A stretch of 64,000 bases of DNA, taken from assembly GCF_009793335.1 (NCBI RefSeq), contig NZ_WING01000001.1, positions 4,030,001 through 4,094,000 of the forward strand, in the 5' to 3' direction. How positions within the stretch are numbered: the first letter of the stretch is position 1; each line of letters begins with the position of its first letter. The position numbers and the translations under genes were made by a program. The DNA is from Actinomadura sp. J1-007. GTDB taxonomy: Bacteria > Actinomycetota > Actinomycetes > Streptosporangiales > Streptosporangiaceae. Shown in pieces: positions 15,732 to 24,456 of this stretch. The notes beneath the pieces are model-generated. The model made no database searches. It saw only the letters and a program-made list of their open reading frames with translations, and was not told the DNA's origin.

Positions 15732-16238
15732 GTGGAGCGCATGGAGTCTCTGCGGCGGGCGTTCGCCGGGCGCGGCCTCGGGGCGCCGCTCGGCTGGGAC
15801 GCGGTCCGCGCGTTCGAGGCCGAGCACGGCGTCGCGGTGCCCGAGCCCTACCGCACGTTCACCGCGCTCGTCGGGGACGGCTGCGCCGAAGGCCCGCCCG
15901 CGTACGGCCTCGCGCGGCTGGCCGACACGGTCCCGGAGGGCTGGCGGCCCGACGTGCCGTTCCCGCTGACCGAGGCGCTGCTCTGGGACGACGCCGAGGA
16001 TCTGGAGAGCGGCGAGCCCGACGTGCGGAACGGCTGCCTGCTCCTCGGCACGGACGGCTGCGCGATGGACTGGGTCCTGGTCGTCGCCGGCGAGCAGCTC
16101 GGGCATGTGTGGCTCGTCACCGACGCCGGCGCGCTGCCGTTCGGCAGGCCCTTCGGGCACACCGGCGGGACGCCCGGATTCGACGGCTGGGCGGCGCACT
16201 GGGCGGCGGGCCGCGACTGGTTCGACCGGCGCGCGTGA
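15732..16238 (+). CDS. SMI1/KNR4 (SUKH) family protein
   Basis: A 168-aa acidic cytoplasmic protein. Features are LGWDAVRAFEAEHGVAVPEP near the N-terminus, a central LLLGTDGCAMDWVLVV and WLVTDAGALPFG, and a tail ending in WAAGRDWFDRRA, which together fit SMI1/KNR4. GTG 15732 is chosen because GGAAGGG lies seven bases upstream; ATG 15741 is the alternative. Bacterial SUKH proteins are often immunity proteins of toxin systems, but no toxin gene is adjacent, so this may be a stand-alone member. Confidence 0.8.
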   Translation: MERMESLRRAFAGRGLGAPLGWDAVRAFEAEHGVAVPEPYRTFTALVGDGCAEGPPAYGLARLADTVPEGWRPDVPFPLTEALLWDDAEDLESGEPDVRNGCLLLGTDGCAMDWVLVVAGEQLGHVWLVTDAGALPFGRPFGHTGGTPGFDGWAAHWAAGRDWFDRRA

Positions 16239-16274
16239 CCGTTCGCGCGCCCGGGGAGGCCGTGCTGAGAGCGG

Positions 16275-16315
16275 ACAGGGCCTCCCCGCGCCGTGGCGGC
16301 GCGGGGAGGCCCTGT
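16275..16315. terminator. Strong hairpin, probable bidirectional terminator
   Basis: A perfect 18-bp stem (arms 16275-16292 and 16298-16315, starting ACAGGGCCTCCCC) around a 5-base loop. It lies between the SMI1-like gene and the small minus-strand gene, both of which end here. No T tract, as is common in actinobacteria. Confidence 0.75.
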
Positions 16316-16359
16316 GCGTCGATCGTTCGCGCGACCCGCGGGAGACGGGAGGTCCGTGA

Positions 16360-16455
16360 TCAGTACGGCAGGAGGCGTCCCGACGGAGTCCTGAGGTCGA
16401 GCGGGCTCGGTTGACGTGGAGGCTTGGGGCGTTTGACGAGCTGCTGCCGTGCCAT
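16360..16455 (-). CDS. Small basic 31-aa peptide, unknown
   Basis: The ATG at 16455 has a strong ribosome binding site (GGGGGAG nine bases upstream). The peptide is basic and proline-rich: it starts MARQQLVKRPKPPRQ and ends PLDLRTPSGRLLPY, with five prolines in the first half and no hydrophobic segment. It is divergent from the isochorismatase-like gene and ends next to a strong terminator, so it is a discrete transcription unit. I do not recognise a family. It could be a small conserved actinobacterial protein or a precursor peptide; there is no modification enzyme beside it. Confidence 0.55.
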   Translation of the reverse strand: MARQQLVKRPKPPRQPSPLDLRTPSGRLLPY

Positions 16456-16696
16456 GGTGATCATCTCCCCCGTCGGGCCGGGTGCTAACCCGTCGATCGA
16501 GCCGATGTCGTGCTCACCCCGTACGACGCCGCCGCACGGTGCGAGGTTCGACGAGCCTATGCGACGGCCTCTGCCCGTTCGACCGGTTTTCGGGAGCCCG
16601 TTCTCGCCCTGCGCAGGCGAATCATCACGTCCCGTGCCCATTGCGCGATCATGGCCGGACCTGGCCGGACGCCGCGCGGGCCTAGACTTCCGCCCC

Positions 16697-17224
16697 ATGA
16701 GCGAGTTGGCCGTCGAGCCGTCCCGTACCGCACTGATCGTCATCGACCTCCAGGTGCGCATCGTCGGCATGCAGACCGGGCCGCGCGGCGGCGCCGACGT
16801 CGTGCGCGCCGCGATGCGGCTGGCGGACGCCGCGCGCGAGGCGGGCGCGCTCGTCGTGATCGTCCAGGCCGAGCGGCCGGGCGTGGACGAGCAGCCCCCC
16901 GGCAGCGAGCTGGTCGGCGAGATGGAGCCGCGCCCCGGCGACCTGCTGATCACCAAGCGGGCCTGGAACGCGTTCCACGAGACCGGCCTGCACGAGAAGC
17001 TGGCCGGGCAGGGCATCGACACCGTGGTCGTCGCCGGGCTGATGACCAACGCGGGCGTCGAGTCCACCGCGCGCACCGCGAGCGACCACGACTACCGGGT
17101 GGTCCTGCCGCACGACGCGATGGCCGGGTTCACCGCCGAGGCGCACCGCTTCGCCGTCGAGACGATCTTCCCGCTGCTCGGCGACGTCGCCACCACCGAC
17201 GACGTCCTCGCCGCCCTGCGCTGA
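16697..17224 (+). CDS. Isochorismatase-like hydrolase lacking the catalytic cysteine
   Basis: A 175-aa protein of the cysteine-hydrolase fold. The aspartate (LIVIDLQ, D17) and lysine (ITKRAWNAF, K87) of the usual triad are present. In the third motif, normally GxxTxxCVxxTA, this protein has GLMTNAGVESTA, so the cysteine is a glycine (G120). True isochorismatases of the PhzD type also lack that cysteine, so isochorismate-like vinyl ether hydrolysis is possible, while amidase or nicotinamidase activity is unlikely. The ATG at 16697 matches the usual N-terminus length. It has no obvious operon partner; the gene after it converges. Confidence 0.85.
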   Translation: MSELAVEPSRTALIVIDLQVRIVGMQTGPRGGADVVRAAMRLADAAREAGALVVIVQAERPGVDEQPPGSELVGEMEPRPGDLLITKRAWNAFHETGLHEKLAGQGIDTVVVAGLMTNAGVESTARTASDHDYRVVLPHDAMAGFTAEAHRFAVETIFPLLGDVATTDDVLAALR

Positions 17225-17257
17225 CCGCCACGCGGCCCGCCCGCGCCGCGCGGGGGC

Positions 17258-18265
17258 TCAGGAGACGATGTCGCGGGTGCGGAAGCGGCGGAACGCCAGC
17301 GCGAACAGCACGGCCGCGTACGCGAGCGAGACCGCCGTGCCCTTCGCCATGCCCGTCCACTGGATCTGCGGCTGGAGCGCGTCCATCCACGCGTACATCC
17401 AGTGGGTCGGCAGGAAGTCGCGCCACGAGCCGAGCGCGGTGACCGCGTCCAGGATGTTGCTGACGATCACCAGGCCGACCGCGCCGCCGACCGCGCCGAG
17501 CGGCGAGTCGGTCGTCACCGACAGCAGGAACGCGAGCGCCGCGACCACGAGCTGGGACAGCAGCGCGTACGCGACGATGATCCCCATCCGGCCGAGCGCG
17601 GTGCCGACCGGGACCGTCCCGCCCGTCGGCAGCTCGACGTCCCCCCAGCCGAACGCGACGGTGCCCGCGAGCAGCGACATCAGCGGCAGGCTCAGCACCG
17701 CCGCCACCGCGTACGCGACCGCGACGGCCAGCTTCTGCCGCAGCAGCCTGGCGCGCGGGACGGGCGACGCGAGCAGGTAGCGCAGCGACGACCAGCCCGC
17801 CTCGCTCGCCACCGTGTCGCCGCAGAACAGCGCCACCGCCACCACCAGCAGGAACCCGGTCGAGACGAACAGCGCGAACAGCGCGAAGTTCATCGCGCTG
17901 GAGGTCGCGACGTCCACCAGGCCGGGCACGCCCTCGCGCCCCGGGTCGCCGCCGATCTGGAACGCGCCGACCAGCACCCACGGCAGCACCAGCAGGATCC
18001 CGAACGCGATGAGCGTGCGCCTGCGCCGGAACTGCCGGACGACCTCCACCCGCAGCGGCAGCGTCCGCCGCACGTCGTACCCCGGCGATCCGCCGCCCCG
18101 CCCGTCGCCCTCTCCGCCGACGGCGGCGCCGGAGGCGGAGGCGGGCGCGAAGGTGCGCGCGGACGCCTCGCCGCCGGGCGGTGCGGTCGTGCCCATGTGC
18201 TCGCCCCCGCTTCCGTTCAGGCTCGTGTCCGTGCCGGTCCCGTCGGCCTCAGGCCCGCCGCTCAC
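17258..18265 (-). CDS. ABC-2 type transporter permease
   Basis: A 335-aa membrane protein: a disordered Gly/Ala-rich N-terminus of about 60 residues, then about six membrane helices (for example LIAFGILLVLPWVLVGAF and FALFALFVSTGFLLVVAVAL) with the loop SLRYLLASPVPRARLLRQK found in ABC-2 permeases of NatB/CcmB style. The first codons overlap the end of the upstream hydrolase-ATPase gene by 17 bp, so the two are co-translated and the encoded permease is the partner of that ATPase domain. The start could be one of several downstream Met or Val codons in the low-complexity N-terminus. Confidence 0.88.
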   Translation of the reverse strand: MSGGPEADGTGTDTSLNGSGGEHMGTTAPPGGEASARTFAPASASGAAVGGEGDGRGGGSPGYDVRRTLPLRVEVVRQFRRRRTLIAFGILLVLPWVLVGAFQIGGDPGREGVPGLVDVATSSAMNFALFALFVSTGFLLVVAVALFCGDTVASEAGWSSLRYLLASPVPRARLLRQKLAVAVAYAVAAVLSLPLMSLLAGTVAFGWGDVELPTGGTVPVGTALGRMGIIVAYALLSQLVVAALAFLLSVTTDSPLGAVGGAVGLVIVSNILDAVTALGSWRDFLPTHWMYAWMDALQPQIQWTGMAKGTAVSLAYAAVLFALAFRRFRTRDIVS

Positions 18266-20843
18266 GCCGGCCCCCGTGGTCGCCGATGATCTCCAGGAAG
18301 GCGTCCTCCAGCCGGCGCCCGGACGTGCCGACGATCTCGGCGACCGGGCCCGCCGCGACGCGCCGTCCGCGCGACATGACGACCGCGTGCGTGCAGGTCT
18401 GCTCGACCTCGGCCAGCAGGTGGCTGGAGACGATCACGGTGCGCCCGGCCGCCGCGTACCGCACGAGGACCTCGCGCATCTCCCGGATCTGCGGCGGGTC
18501 CAGGCCGTTGGTGGGCTCGTCCAGCACGAGCAGGTCGGGCAGCCCGAGCATGGCCTGCGCGATCGCGAGCCGCTGCCGCATCCCCTGCGAGTACGTGCGG
18601 ACGGGCCGGTCGAGCGCCGTGCCGAGGTCGGCGATCTCCAGCGCCTCCGCCATGCGCGCCTCGCCCGCCGGACGCCCGGTGGCCCGCCAGTACAGGTCGA
18701 GGTTGTCGCGCCCCGACAGGTGCGGCAGGAACCCCGGCCCCTCCACGAACGACCCGAGCCGCGACAGCACCGGCGCGCCCGGCGTCACGCGGTGGCCGAA
18801 CAGCCGCATCTCGCCGGAGTCGGGGTGGATGAGGCCCATGAGCATGCGCAGCGTCGTGGTCTTGCCCGCGCCGTTCGGCCCGAGCAGCCCGAGCACCTGG
18901 CCCTTCTCCACGCGGAACGACAGGTCGGACACCGCGAGGTGCCCGTTGCGGTACGCCTTGGTGAGCCCGCTGATCTCCAGCGGGACGTCGCGGAGGTCCG
19001 GGTCGTACGCGGCGGCGGGCCCGGCGCGCCGCCCGCGCCGTCCGGTCGCGGCGATGCCCGCGGCGACGGCGAGCGCGACGAGCGGGAGCGCCCACACCCA
19101 CGCGGGCAGCGGCGCGGCCGGGGCGCGCAGCGCCGGGACGGTCGGCACGGTCAGCCCGGACACCGCCTCAACCTGGTACGACGCGGGCCGCGGCGGTGTC
19201 GCGAAGCCCATGTCGGTCGTCGCGACGACCACGCGGAGCCGGTGGCCGCGGTCGAAGCGGTGGTCCATCGCGGGGAGCGTCACCGTGACCTCGCGGCCGC
19301 CGTCCGCGTCCGGCACCCGGAACGGCGCGGCGATCCGGCGGGCCGGTGACGCGCCGGAGCCGGGCGCGACGTCGTACAGCTTGGCGAACAGGGGGACGTC
19401 GCCCTTGCCCGTCACCTTCAGCTTCAGCGTCGCCGCGCCGGTGAGCCGCAGCGCCCGGTCGACCGGCGCGGTGTCGAACGCGGCGGACTGCCCCGGCATG
19501 TCGGCCGGGAGGCCGCCGCCGAACGCGGCGCCGCCGCCGAGGTCGCCGATGCCGCCGAGCGCGCCGAGGCCGGGCAGCGCGGAGACCGACGCGGGCGAGC
19601 CGCCCGCCGGGTTGTGGATCGTCTGCCGCCGCCCGCTCAGCGGGAGCGTCGAGGGGTGCGCGCCGAGCCCCGGGTACGAACGCGCCGTCGCGGCCTCCAC
19701 CACGACGGACTGGGTGGACGAGTCGATGCCGCCCGCCCGCGTGACGGTGAACCCGTGCCCGCCGGAGCCGCTCCCGCCGGAGCCGCCGCTGGGCGTCCCG
19801 TTCAGGCGCTCGTCGAAGAAGTCGCGGACCAGGCCGCGGATCCGGCCGGTCTCGGGGTCGCCGCCGTCGTGCCCGCCCTGGAACCACACCATCGACACCG
19901 GCGCGCCGTTCCGCGCGATCGCGCGCGCGTTGGCGTCGGCCTGGTCGAGCGTGAACAGCGAGTCGGACTGCCCCTGGACGATCAGCGCGGGGACCTCGAT
20001 CCGGTCGGCGACGGACGCCGGGCTCGACCGGTGCAGCGTCGCGACGGCCTCCTCGGTCGGCATCCCCGTCTCGGCGATCCGCTGGTACATCGAGCACAGC
20101 GACGGCAGGAACCGGCCGCACGCCGTCTCGCGGGCGCCGCTGGTGAAGAAGATCCCGGCCCACAGCTTCTTGAACACCCCGTCGCCCGCGCCCCGGCCCG
20201 TCGCGTCGGGGAACAGCGCGGTCGCGAGGTCGTTCCAGGTGATCTGCGGGGCGATCGCGTCCACCCGCTTGTCGTACGCGGCGGTCATCAGGGCGATCGC
20301 GCCGCCGTACGACTCGCCCGCCATGCCGACCCGCGGGTCGCCGGGCCCGTCGAGCCGCACCTCGGGACGCTTCGCGAGCCAGTCGACGAGCTGCCGGGTG
20401 TCCTTGACCTCGTAGTCGGGGGAGTTCAGCGCGATCTCGCCGCCCGAGCGGCCGAACCCGCGCGCCGACCAGGTCAGCACGGCGTACCCGGCGCGGGCGA
20501 GCCGCTCGGCCTCGCCGCGGGTGTCGTCCTTGGAGCCGCCGAACCCGTGGCCCAGCATGACCGCCGGGCCCGTCCGCCGCCCGACCGGGGCGTAGAACGA
20601 GGTGTCGAGGCTCACCCGCTGGTCGTCCTTCGGGCCGTCCACGACCTGGATGCGCTGCTCGTGGACCCGTACGGCCGCCTCGCCGGCCGCCGCGTACCCC
20701 CAGGCCGCGCCGCCGCCCGCGAGGACCGCGACGGCGGCGCCTCCGGCGGCCCAGCGCGTGCCCCGGCGGGCGCCCGCCCAGCGGCGTCCGAGCCCCGTGC
20801 CGTTCCACCGCTCCCGGAGCCGCGCGGCTCCCCCCAGCCTCAT
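18249..20843 (-). CDS. Fusion of extracytoplasmic alpha/beta hydrolase and ABC transporter ATPase
   Basis: An 864-aa protein. After an N-terminal membrane anchor (about 32-50) comes an alpha/beta hydrolase of the X-Pro dipeptidyl peptidase S15 kind (about 65-350), with the oxyanion region GHGFGGSKDD and the nucleophile elbow GESYGG. A Gly/Ser linker leads to a beta-rich C-terminal S15-like domain (about 440-565). A second membrane helix (WVWALPLVALAVAAGIAATG) follows, then a complete ABC ATPase (about 610-855) with GPNGAGKTT, YSQGMRQRLAIAQA and LVLDEPTNGLDP. The topology implied is hydrolase outside and ATPase inside. The permease gene overlaps the 3' end. The fusion joins an exported enzyme to its own transporter motor; the substrate is unknown. 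Confidence 0.9.
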   Translation of the reverse strand: MRLGGAARLRERWNGTGLGRRWAGARRGTRWAAGGAAVAVLAGGGAAWGYAAAGEAAVRVHEQRIQVVDGPKDDQRVSLDTSFYAPVGRRTGPAVMLGHGFGGSKDDTRGEAERLARAGYAVLTWSARGFGRSGGEIALNSPDYEVKDTRQLVDWLAKRPEVRLDGPGDPRVGMAGESYGGAIALMTAAYDKRVDAIAPQITWNDLATALFPDATGRGAGDGVFKKLWAGIFFTSGARETACGRFLPSLCSMYQRIAETGMPTEEAVATLHRSSPASVADRIEVPALIVQGQSDSLFTLDQADANARAIARNGAPVSMVWFQGGHDGGDPETGRIRGLVRDFFDERLNGTPSGGSGGSGSGGHGFTVTRAGGIDSSTQSVVVEAATARSYPGLGAHPSTLPLSGRRQTIHNPAGGSPASVSALPGLGALGGIGDLGGGAAFGGGLPADMPGQSAAFDTAPVDRALRLTGAATLKLKVTGKGDVPLFAKLYDVAPGSGASPARRIAAPFRVPDADGGREVTVTLPAMDHRFDRGHRLRVVVATTDMGFATPPRPASYQVEAVSGLTVPTVPALRAPAAPLPAWVWALPLVALAVAAGIAATGRRGRRAGPAAAYDPDLRDVPLEISGLTKAYRNGHLAVSDLSFRVEKGQVLGLLGPNGAGKTTTLRMLMGLIHPDSGEMRLFGHRVTPGAPVLSRLGSFVEGPGFLPHLSGRDNLDLYWRATGRPAGEARMAEALEIADLGTALDRPVRTYSQGMRQRLAIAQAMLGLPDLLVLDEPTNGLDPPQIREMREVLVRYAAAGRTVIVSSHLLAEVEQTCTHAVVMSRGRRVAAGPVAEIVGTSGRRLEDAFLEIIGDHGGRRERRA

Positions 20844-20991
20844 GCGGGAAAGCCTATGCGCAAGGCGAACACGGCCCGCTCCGCCGCTCAGCCGACCCCG
20901 CCTGCGCCGCCTGGGGTAGCCGCCCCGCCCCCGTTACACCCGGAGGTGTACGCCGCGTCCTCGGGCAACGCGGTCGCCGGGCGTCCGCCGG

Positions 20992-21591
20992 TCAGGGAAC
21001 GGTGGGGGAGAGGGCCTGCGCGAACATCGCCTCCAGGCGGTCGGTCAGGGCCGCCGGCTCCGCCTCGCGGAGGTCGGCCAGCCCGAACATCCGGCGGACG
21101 GGCCCGCCGCCCATGATCAGCGTTGCGGCGAGCAGCGCGCGGGTGCGGGCGTGCGGGCCGTCGAGCTGCTCGACGATCGGCTCGACGAGGAACGCGTTCA
21201 TGTGCTGCTGGAGGATCTCGCGCACCTCGGCGTTGCCGACGGAGCGGTCCATCATGCGCGACAGCGTGCTCGCCGGGCCGCGGTGGACCTGGCGGACGAA
21301 GTGCTCGGCGAGGCGGCGCGGCAGCGGCGGGCCCTCGGGCGGGCCGGGCGCGGTGATCACCGCGTTGAGGCTCGACTCGCCTTCGAGCACCTCGGCGAAC
21401 AGCGCCGCCTTGGAGCCGAAGTAGCGGTTGACGAGCGCCATGTTGGCCTCCGCGGCGGAGGCGATCATACGCACGGTGACGCCGTCGTAGCCGTGCTCGC
21501 CGAACAGGTCGCGGGCGGCCTCCAGCAGCCGCTGCCGCGTGGCCTCCCGGTTCCGCTTCGGTCGTTCCCTCACCACTGCCTCGGCCTGCAT
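20992..21591 (-). CDS. TetR family regulator
   Basis: A 199-aa protein if started at ATG 21591 (MQAEAVVRERPKRNRE); ATG 21648 is an alternative 19 codons earlier. The helix-turn-helix reads VTVRMIASAAEANMALVNRY, followed by FGSKAALFAEVL, standard for TetR. It is divergent from the MFS transporter gene, and a promoter with inverted repeats lies between them, so it most likely represses that operon and itself. The ligand is probably a substrate of the pump. Confidence 0.9.
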   Translation of the reverse strand: MQAEAVVRERPKRNREATRQRLLEAARDLFGEHGYDGVTVRMIASAAEANMALVNRYFGSKAALFAEVLEGESSLNAVITAPGPPEGPPLPRRLAEHFVRQVHRGPASTLSRMMDRSVGNAEVREILQQHMNAFLVEPIVEQLDGPHARTRALLAATLIMGGGPVRRMFGLADLREAEPAALTDRLEAMFAQALSPTVP

Positions 21592-21652
21592 GTTCCGTTC
21601 CCGCTCCCCGTCACGGCCGGTGTCCTCCAGCGAGGCTCCAGTATCCATCGAG

Positions 21653-21690
21653 TTGCATGTAAACAGGCGCGTACATAGGATATATGCAAA
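21653..21690 (+). promoter_or_regulatory. Candidate promoter and operator of the MFS operon
   Basis: TTGCAT at 21653 and TAGGAT at 21676 make a -35/-10 pair with a 17-bp spacer. The same stretch holds inverted arms TTGCAT/ATGCAA (21653-21658 and 21684-21689) and ATGTA/TACAT (21657-21661 and 21672-21676). This AT-richer block is the likely binding site of the divergent TetR regulator. Confidence 0.5.
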
Positions 21691-21719
21691 ACACAGGTAA
21701 TTGACTTGTTGGGGGCAGG

Positions 21720-23567
21720 GTGGCTCAAGCGAGCGTGGCGTCGCACGGTCCGGTGACGCCAGAGCAAGCGCGACCGCGATACACGCACCGTCAGATCCTG
21801 GAGATCCTCCTCGGTCTGATGATGGCGATGCTGACCGCGATGATCTCGACATCGGTGGTCAGCACGGCCCTGCCGACGATCGTGGGGGACCTCGGGGGCC
21901 AGGACCAGCTCTCCTGGGTGGCCAGCGCCTCGCTGCTGACCATGACGGCGTCCACCCCGCTGTGGGGCAAGCTGTCGGACATCTTCGGGCGCAAGCTGAC
22001 GTTCCAGAGCGCCCTGCTCCTGTTCGTGGTGGCCTCCGTCGGGGCCGGGCTCTCCCAGAACGTCGGCCAGCTCATCGCGGCGCGCGCCTTCCAGGGCCTC
22101 GGCGTCGGCGGCCTGTCCGCCCTCGCCCAGGTCATCCTCGGCGACGTGGTCGAGCCGCGCGAGCGCGGCCGGTACTCCGGCTACATGGGCGCGGTCTTCG
22201 GCGTCGCCACCGTCGCCGGCCCGCTGCTCGGCGGGTTCATCGTCGACACCGACGGGCTCGGCTGGCGCTGGTGCTTCTACGTCTGCATCCCGCTGGCCGT
22301 GATCGCCTTCCTGGTGATCCAGCGGGTGCTGAAGCTGCCGAAGATCAAGCGCGACACCCGCATCGACGTCCTCGGCGCCGTCACGATCACCGGCAGCGCG
22401 ACCGCCCTGATGCTGCTGCTGTCGCTCGGCGGCAAGGAGTTCGACTGGAACTCCACCTGGACGTACGGGCTCGGGGGCCTCGCCGTCGTCCTGCTGGTCT
22501 GCGCGGTGTTCGCCGAACGGTTCGCGCGCGAGCCGATCCTGCCGCCGCGGCTGTTCCGCAACCGGACGTTCGTGCTCGGCAGCATCGCCTCGCTCTGCAT
22601 GGGCATCGCGATGTTCGGCGGCATGATCTACCTGCCGCAGTACCTCCAGATCGTCAAGGGCATGAGCCCGACCGCGTCCGGGCTGATGACGCTGCCGATG
22701 GTCATCGGCATGTTCATCACCTCCACCGCGTCCGGGCAGATCGTGACCCGCACCGGGCGCTACAAGATCTTCCCGGTGGTCGGGCTGGCGTTCGTGGCCG
22801 GCGCGATGTTCCTGCTCTCGCAGCTCCACACCGACTCCAGCAAGGTGCTGATCGGCGCGGACGTGGCCGTCCTCGGCGTCGGCCTCGGCCTGACCCTCCA
22901 GATCCTCATCCTCGCCGCGCAGAACGCGGCCGAGCCCGCCGACCTCGCCGCGACGACCTCGGGGATCTCGTTCTTCCGCAACCTCGGCGGCGCCATGGGC
23001 GTCGCCGCGTTCGGCGCGATCCTGAGCAACCGGCTGAGCGCCGAGCTGAAGGACGCGCTCGCGTCCGCGCACGTCCGGCCGCCCTCGGGCACCGGCACCG
23101 CGCTCGGCTCGCCCGACGCGATCCACGCGCTGCCCGAGCCGTTCAAGGGCCTGGTGCTGGAGTCGTTCACCAAGGCGCTGGAGACGGTGTTCATGGTCGG
23201 CGTCCCCATCGCGGTCGTCGGCTTCCTCGTCGTGCTGTTCCTGAAGGAGCTGCCGCTGCGCGGCTCCGCCGCACGCCAGGCCGCCAAGGGCGGGGACCCG
23301 GCGGCGACCGCGCCGCAGGGCCAGCCGCCCGCGGCCGGGGGACGGCACGCGCGCGGCTTCGAGCCGAACGGGCTGCGCGGCGACCAGGAGCTGGTCTCCG
23401 TCGCGCCCGTCACCGCGTCCGCCAACGGCGCCGGTTCCGGGTGGAACACGGGCAACGCTGGCACCATGGGTAACGGGGCGAGCACGGAACCCGTTCAGGC
23501 GCCCGCGCCCCCGCGCCCGCGCCCGCCCCCGTCGCCGCCGACCCCGCTCTCTCCCAAGGACAGATGA
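21720..23567 (+). CDS. DHA2-type MFS multidrug transporter
   Basis: A 615-aa membrane protein with about 14 helices. Motif A is GKLSDIFGRK, and the drug:H+ antiporter motif C region reads GVATVAGPLLGG. The start is GTG 21720 after GGGGGCAGG. The last 90 residues are a disordered Pro/Ala/Gly tail in the cytoplasm. Its stop overlaps the next gene by 4 bp (ATGA), and a YceI-domain gene follows, so pump, surface-type repeat protein and lipid-binding protein form one operon. The divergent TetR probably controls it. The substrate is likely a lipophilic compound. Confidence 0.93.
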   Translation: MAQASVASHGPVTPEQARPRYTHRQILEILLGLMMAMLTAMISTSVVSTALPTIVGDLGGQDQLSWVASASLLTMTASTPLWGKLSDIFGRKLTFQSALLLFVVASVGAGLSQNVGQLIAARAFQGLGVGGLSALAQVILGDVVEPRERGRYSGYMGAVFGVATVAGPLLGGFIVDTDGLGWRWCFYVCIPLAVIAFLVIQRVLKLPKIKRDTRIDVLGAVTITGSATALMLLLSLGGKEFDWNSTWTYGLGGLAVVLLVCAVFAERFAREPILPPRLFRNRTFVLGSIASLCMGIAMFGGMIYLPQYLQIVKGMSPTASGLMTLPMVIGMFITSTASGQIVTRTGRYKIFPVVGLAFVAGAMFLLSQLHTDSSKVLIGADVAVLGVGLGLTLQILILAAQNAAEPADLAATTSGISFFRNLGGAMGVAAFGAILSNRLSAELKDALASAHVRPPSGTGTALGSPDAIHALPEPFKGLVLESFTKALETVFMVGVPIAVVGFLVVLFLKELPLRGSAARQAAKGGDPAATAPQGQPPAAGGRHARGFEPNGLRGDQELVSVAPVTASANGAGSGWNTGNAGTMGNGASTEPVQAPAPPRPRPPPSPPTPLSPKDR

Positions 23568-24385
23568 TGTCGATGCAGAACGCGTACGCCTCGTCCGGGA
23601 ACGGCGGGCAGTACCCCGAGGACGGCGGCGTGCCGATCCGCGGCCTCGTCCGCAGCGGCGACGGCACGCCCGTCCCGTCCGCCGCGCTCACCCTGATCGA
23701 CGTGGGCGGGCACCAGCTCGGCCGCGCGATCACCCAGTCGGACGGCCGGTACGCGCTGCCGACCCCCGGGCCGGGCACCTACGTGCTGATCGCCGCGACC
23801 GGCGAGCACGAGCCGCAGGCGGCGACCCTCGTCGTCGGCGACCGGCCGGTGGACTTCGACCTGCTGCTCGCGGGCAACGGCGGCCTCGCCGGCACCGTCC
23901 GCAGCGCCGACGGCAGCCCGATCGAGGGCGCCATGGTCGTGGTCACCGACGTGCGCGGCGAGGTCGTCGGCACGGGCCGTACCGGCGCCGGCGGCGAGTA
24001 CGCGTTCAAGGACGTGGTCAGCGGCACCTACACCCTCGCGGTGTCGGCCGCCGCGCACCGTCCGGTCGCGCTGCCGGTCGAGGTCGTCGGCAACGGGCAG
24101 AGCCGCCACGACGTGCACCTGCCGGCCGGGTCCCGCGTGCGCGGCACCGTCCGCGACGAGGCGGGCGAGCCCGTCGGCGACGCCCGCGTCACCCTCGTGG
24201 ACGCGGCCGGCAACGTGGTCGCCATGATGATCACCGGCCCGGACGGGGAGTACGCGTTCACCGACCTGACCGGCGGCCAGTACACCGTGATCGCCTCCGG
24301 CTACCCGCCCGTCGCGACCGCGCTGTCGCTGTCGGGCGGCGGCCAGGACGGCCACGACCTCAAGCTCGGCTACCCGGACGAGTGA
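23564..24385 (+). CDS. Carboxypeptidase-regulatory-like repeat protein
   Basis: A 273-aa protein made of three tandem carboxypeptidase-regulatory-like (Ig-fold) repeats of about 85 residues. Each carries the pattern GTVRSADGSPIEGAMVVVTD, then GEYAFKDVVSGTYTLAV. There is no signal peptide or membrane helix, so if it reaches the surface it does so by another route. ATG 23564 overlaps the MFS stop (ATGA), showing translational coupling. The related single repeat at the N-terminus of the next protein suggests a shared binding role. The exact function is unknown. Confidence 0.88.
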   Translation: MMSMQNAYASSGNGGQYPEDGGVPIRGLVRSGDGTPVPSAALTLIDVGGHQLGRAITQSDGRYALPTPGPGTYVLIAATGEHEPQAATLVVGDRPVDFDLLLAGNGGLAGTVRSADGSPIEGAMVVVTDVRGEVVGTGRTGAGGEYAFKDVVSGTYTLAVSAAAHRPVALPVEVVGNGQSRHDVHLPAGSRVRGTVRDEAGEPVGDARVTLVDAAGNVVAMMITGPDGEYAFTDLTGGQYTVIASGYPPVATALSLSGGGQDGHDLKLGYPDE

Positions 24386-24456
24386 CGGGCGCGGCCCCCG
24401 CGGCGGGACGCGGGGACACGGGTACACGGCAGCCAACTCTGGAGTGCGGGGCGTAC

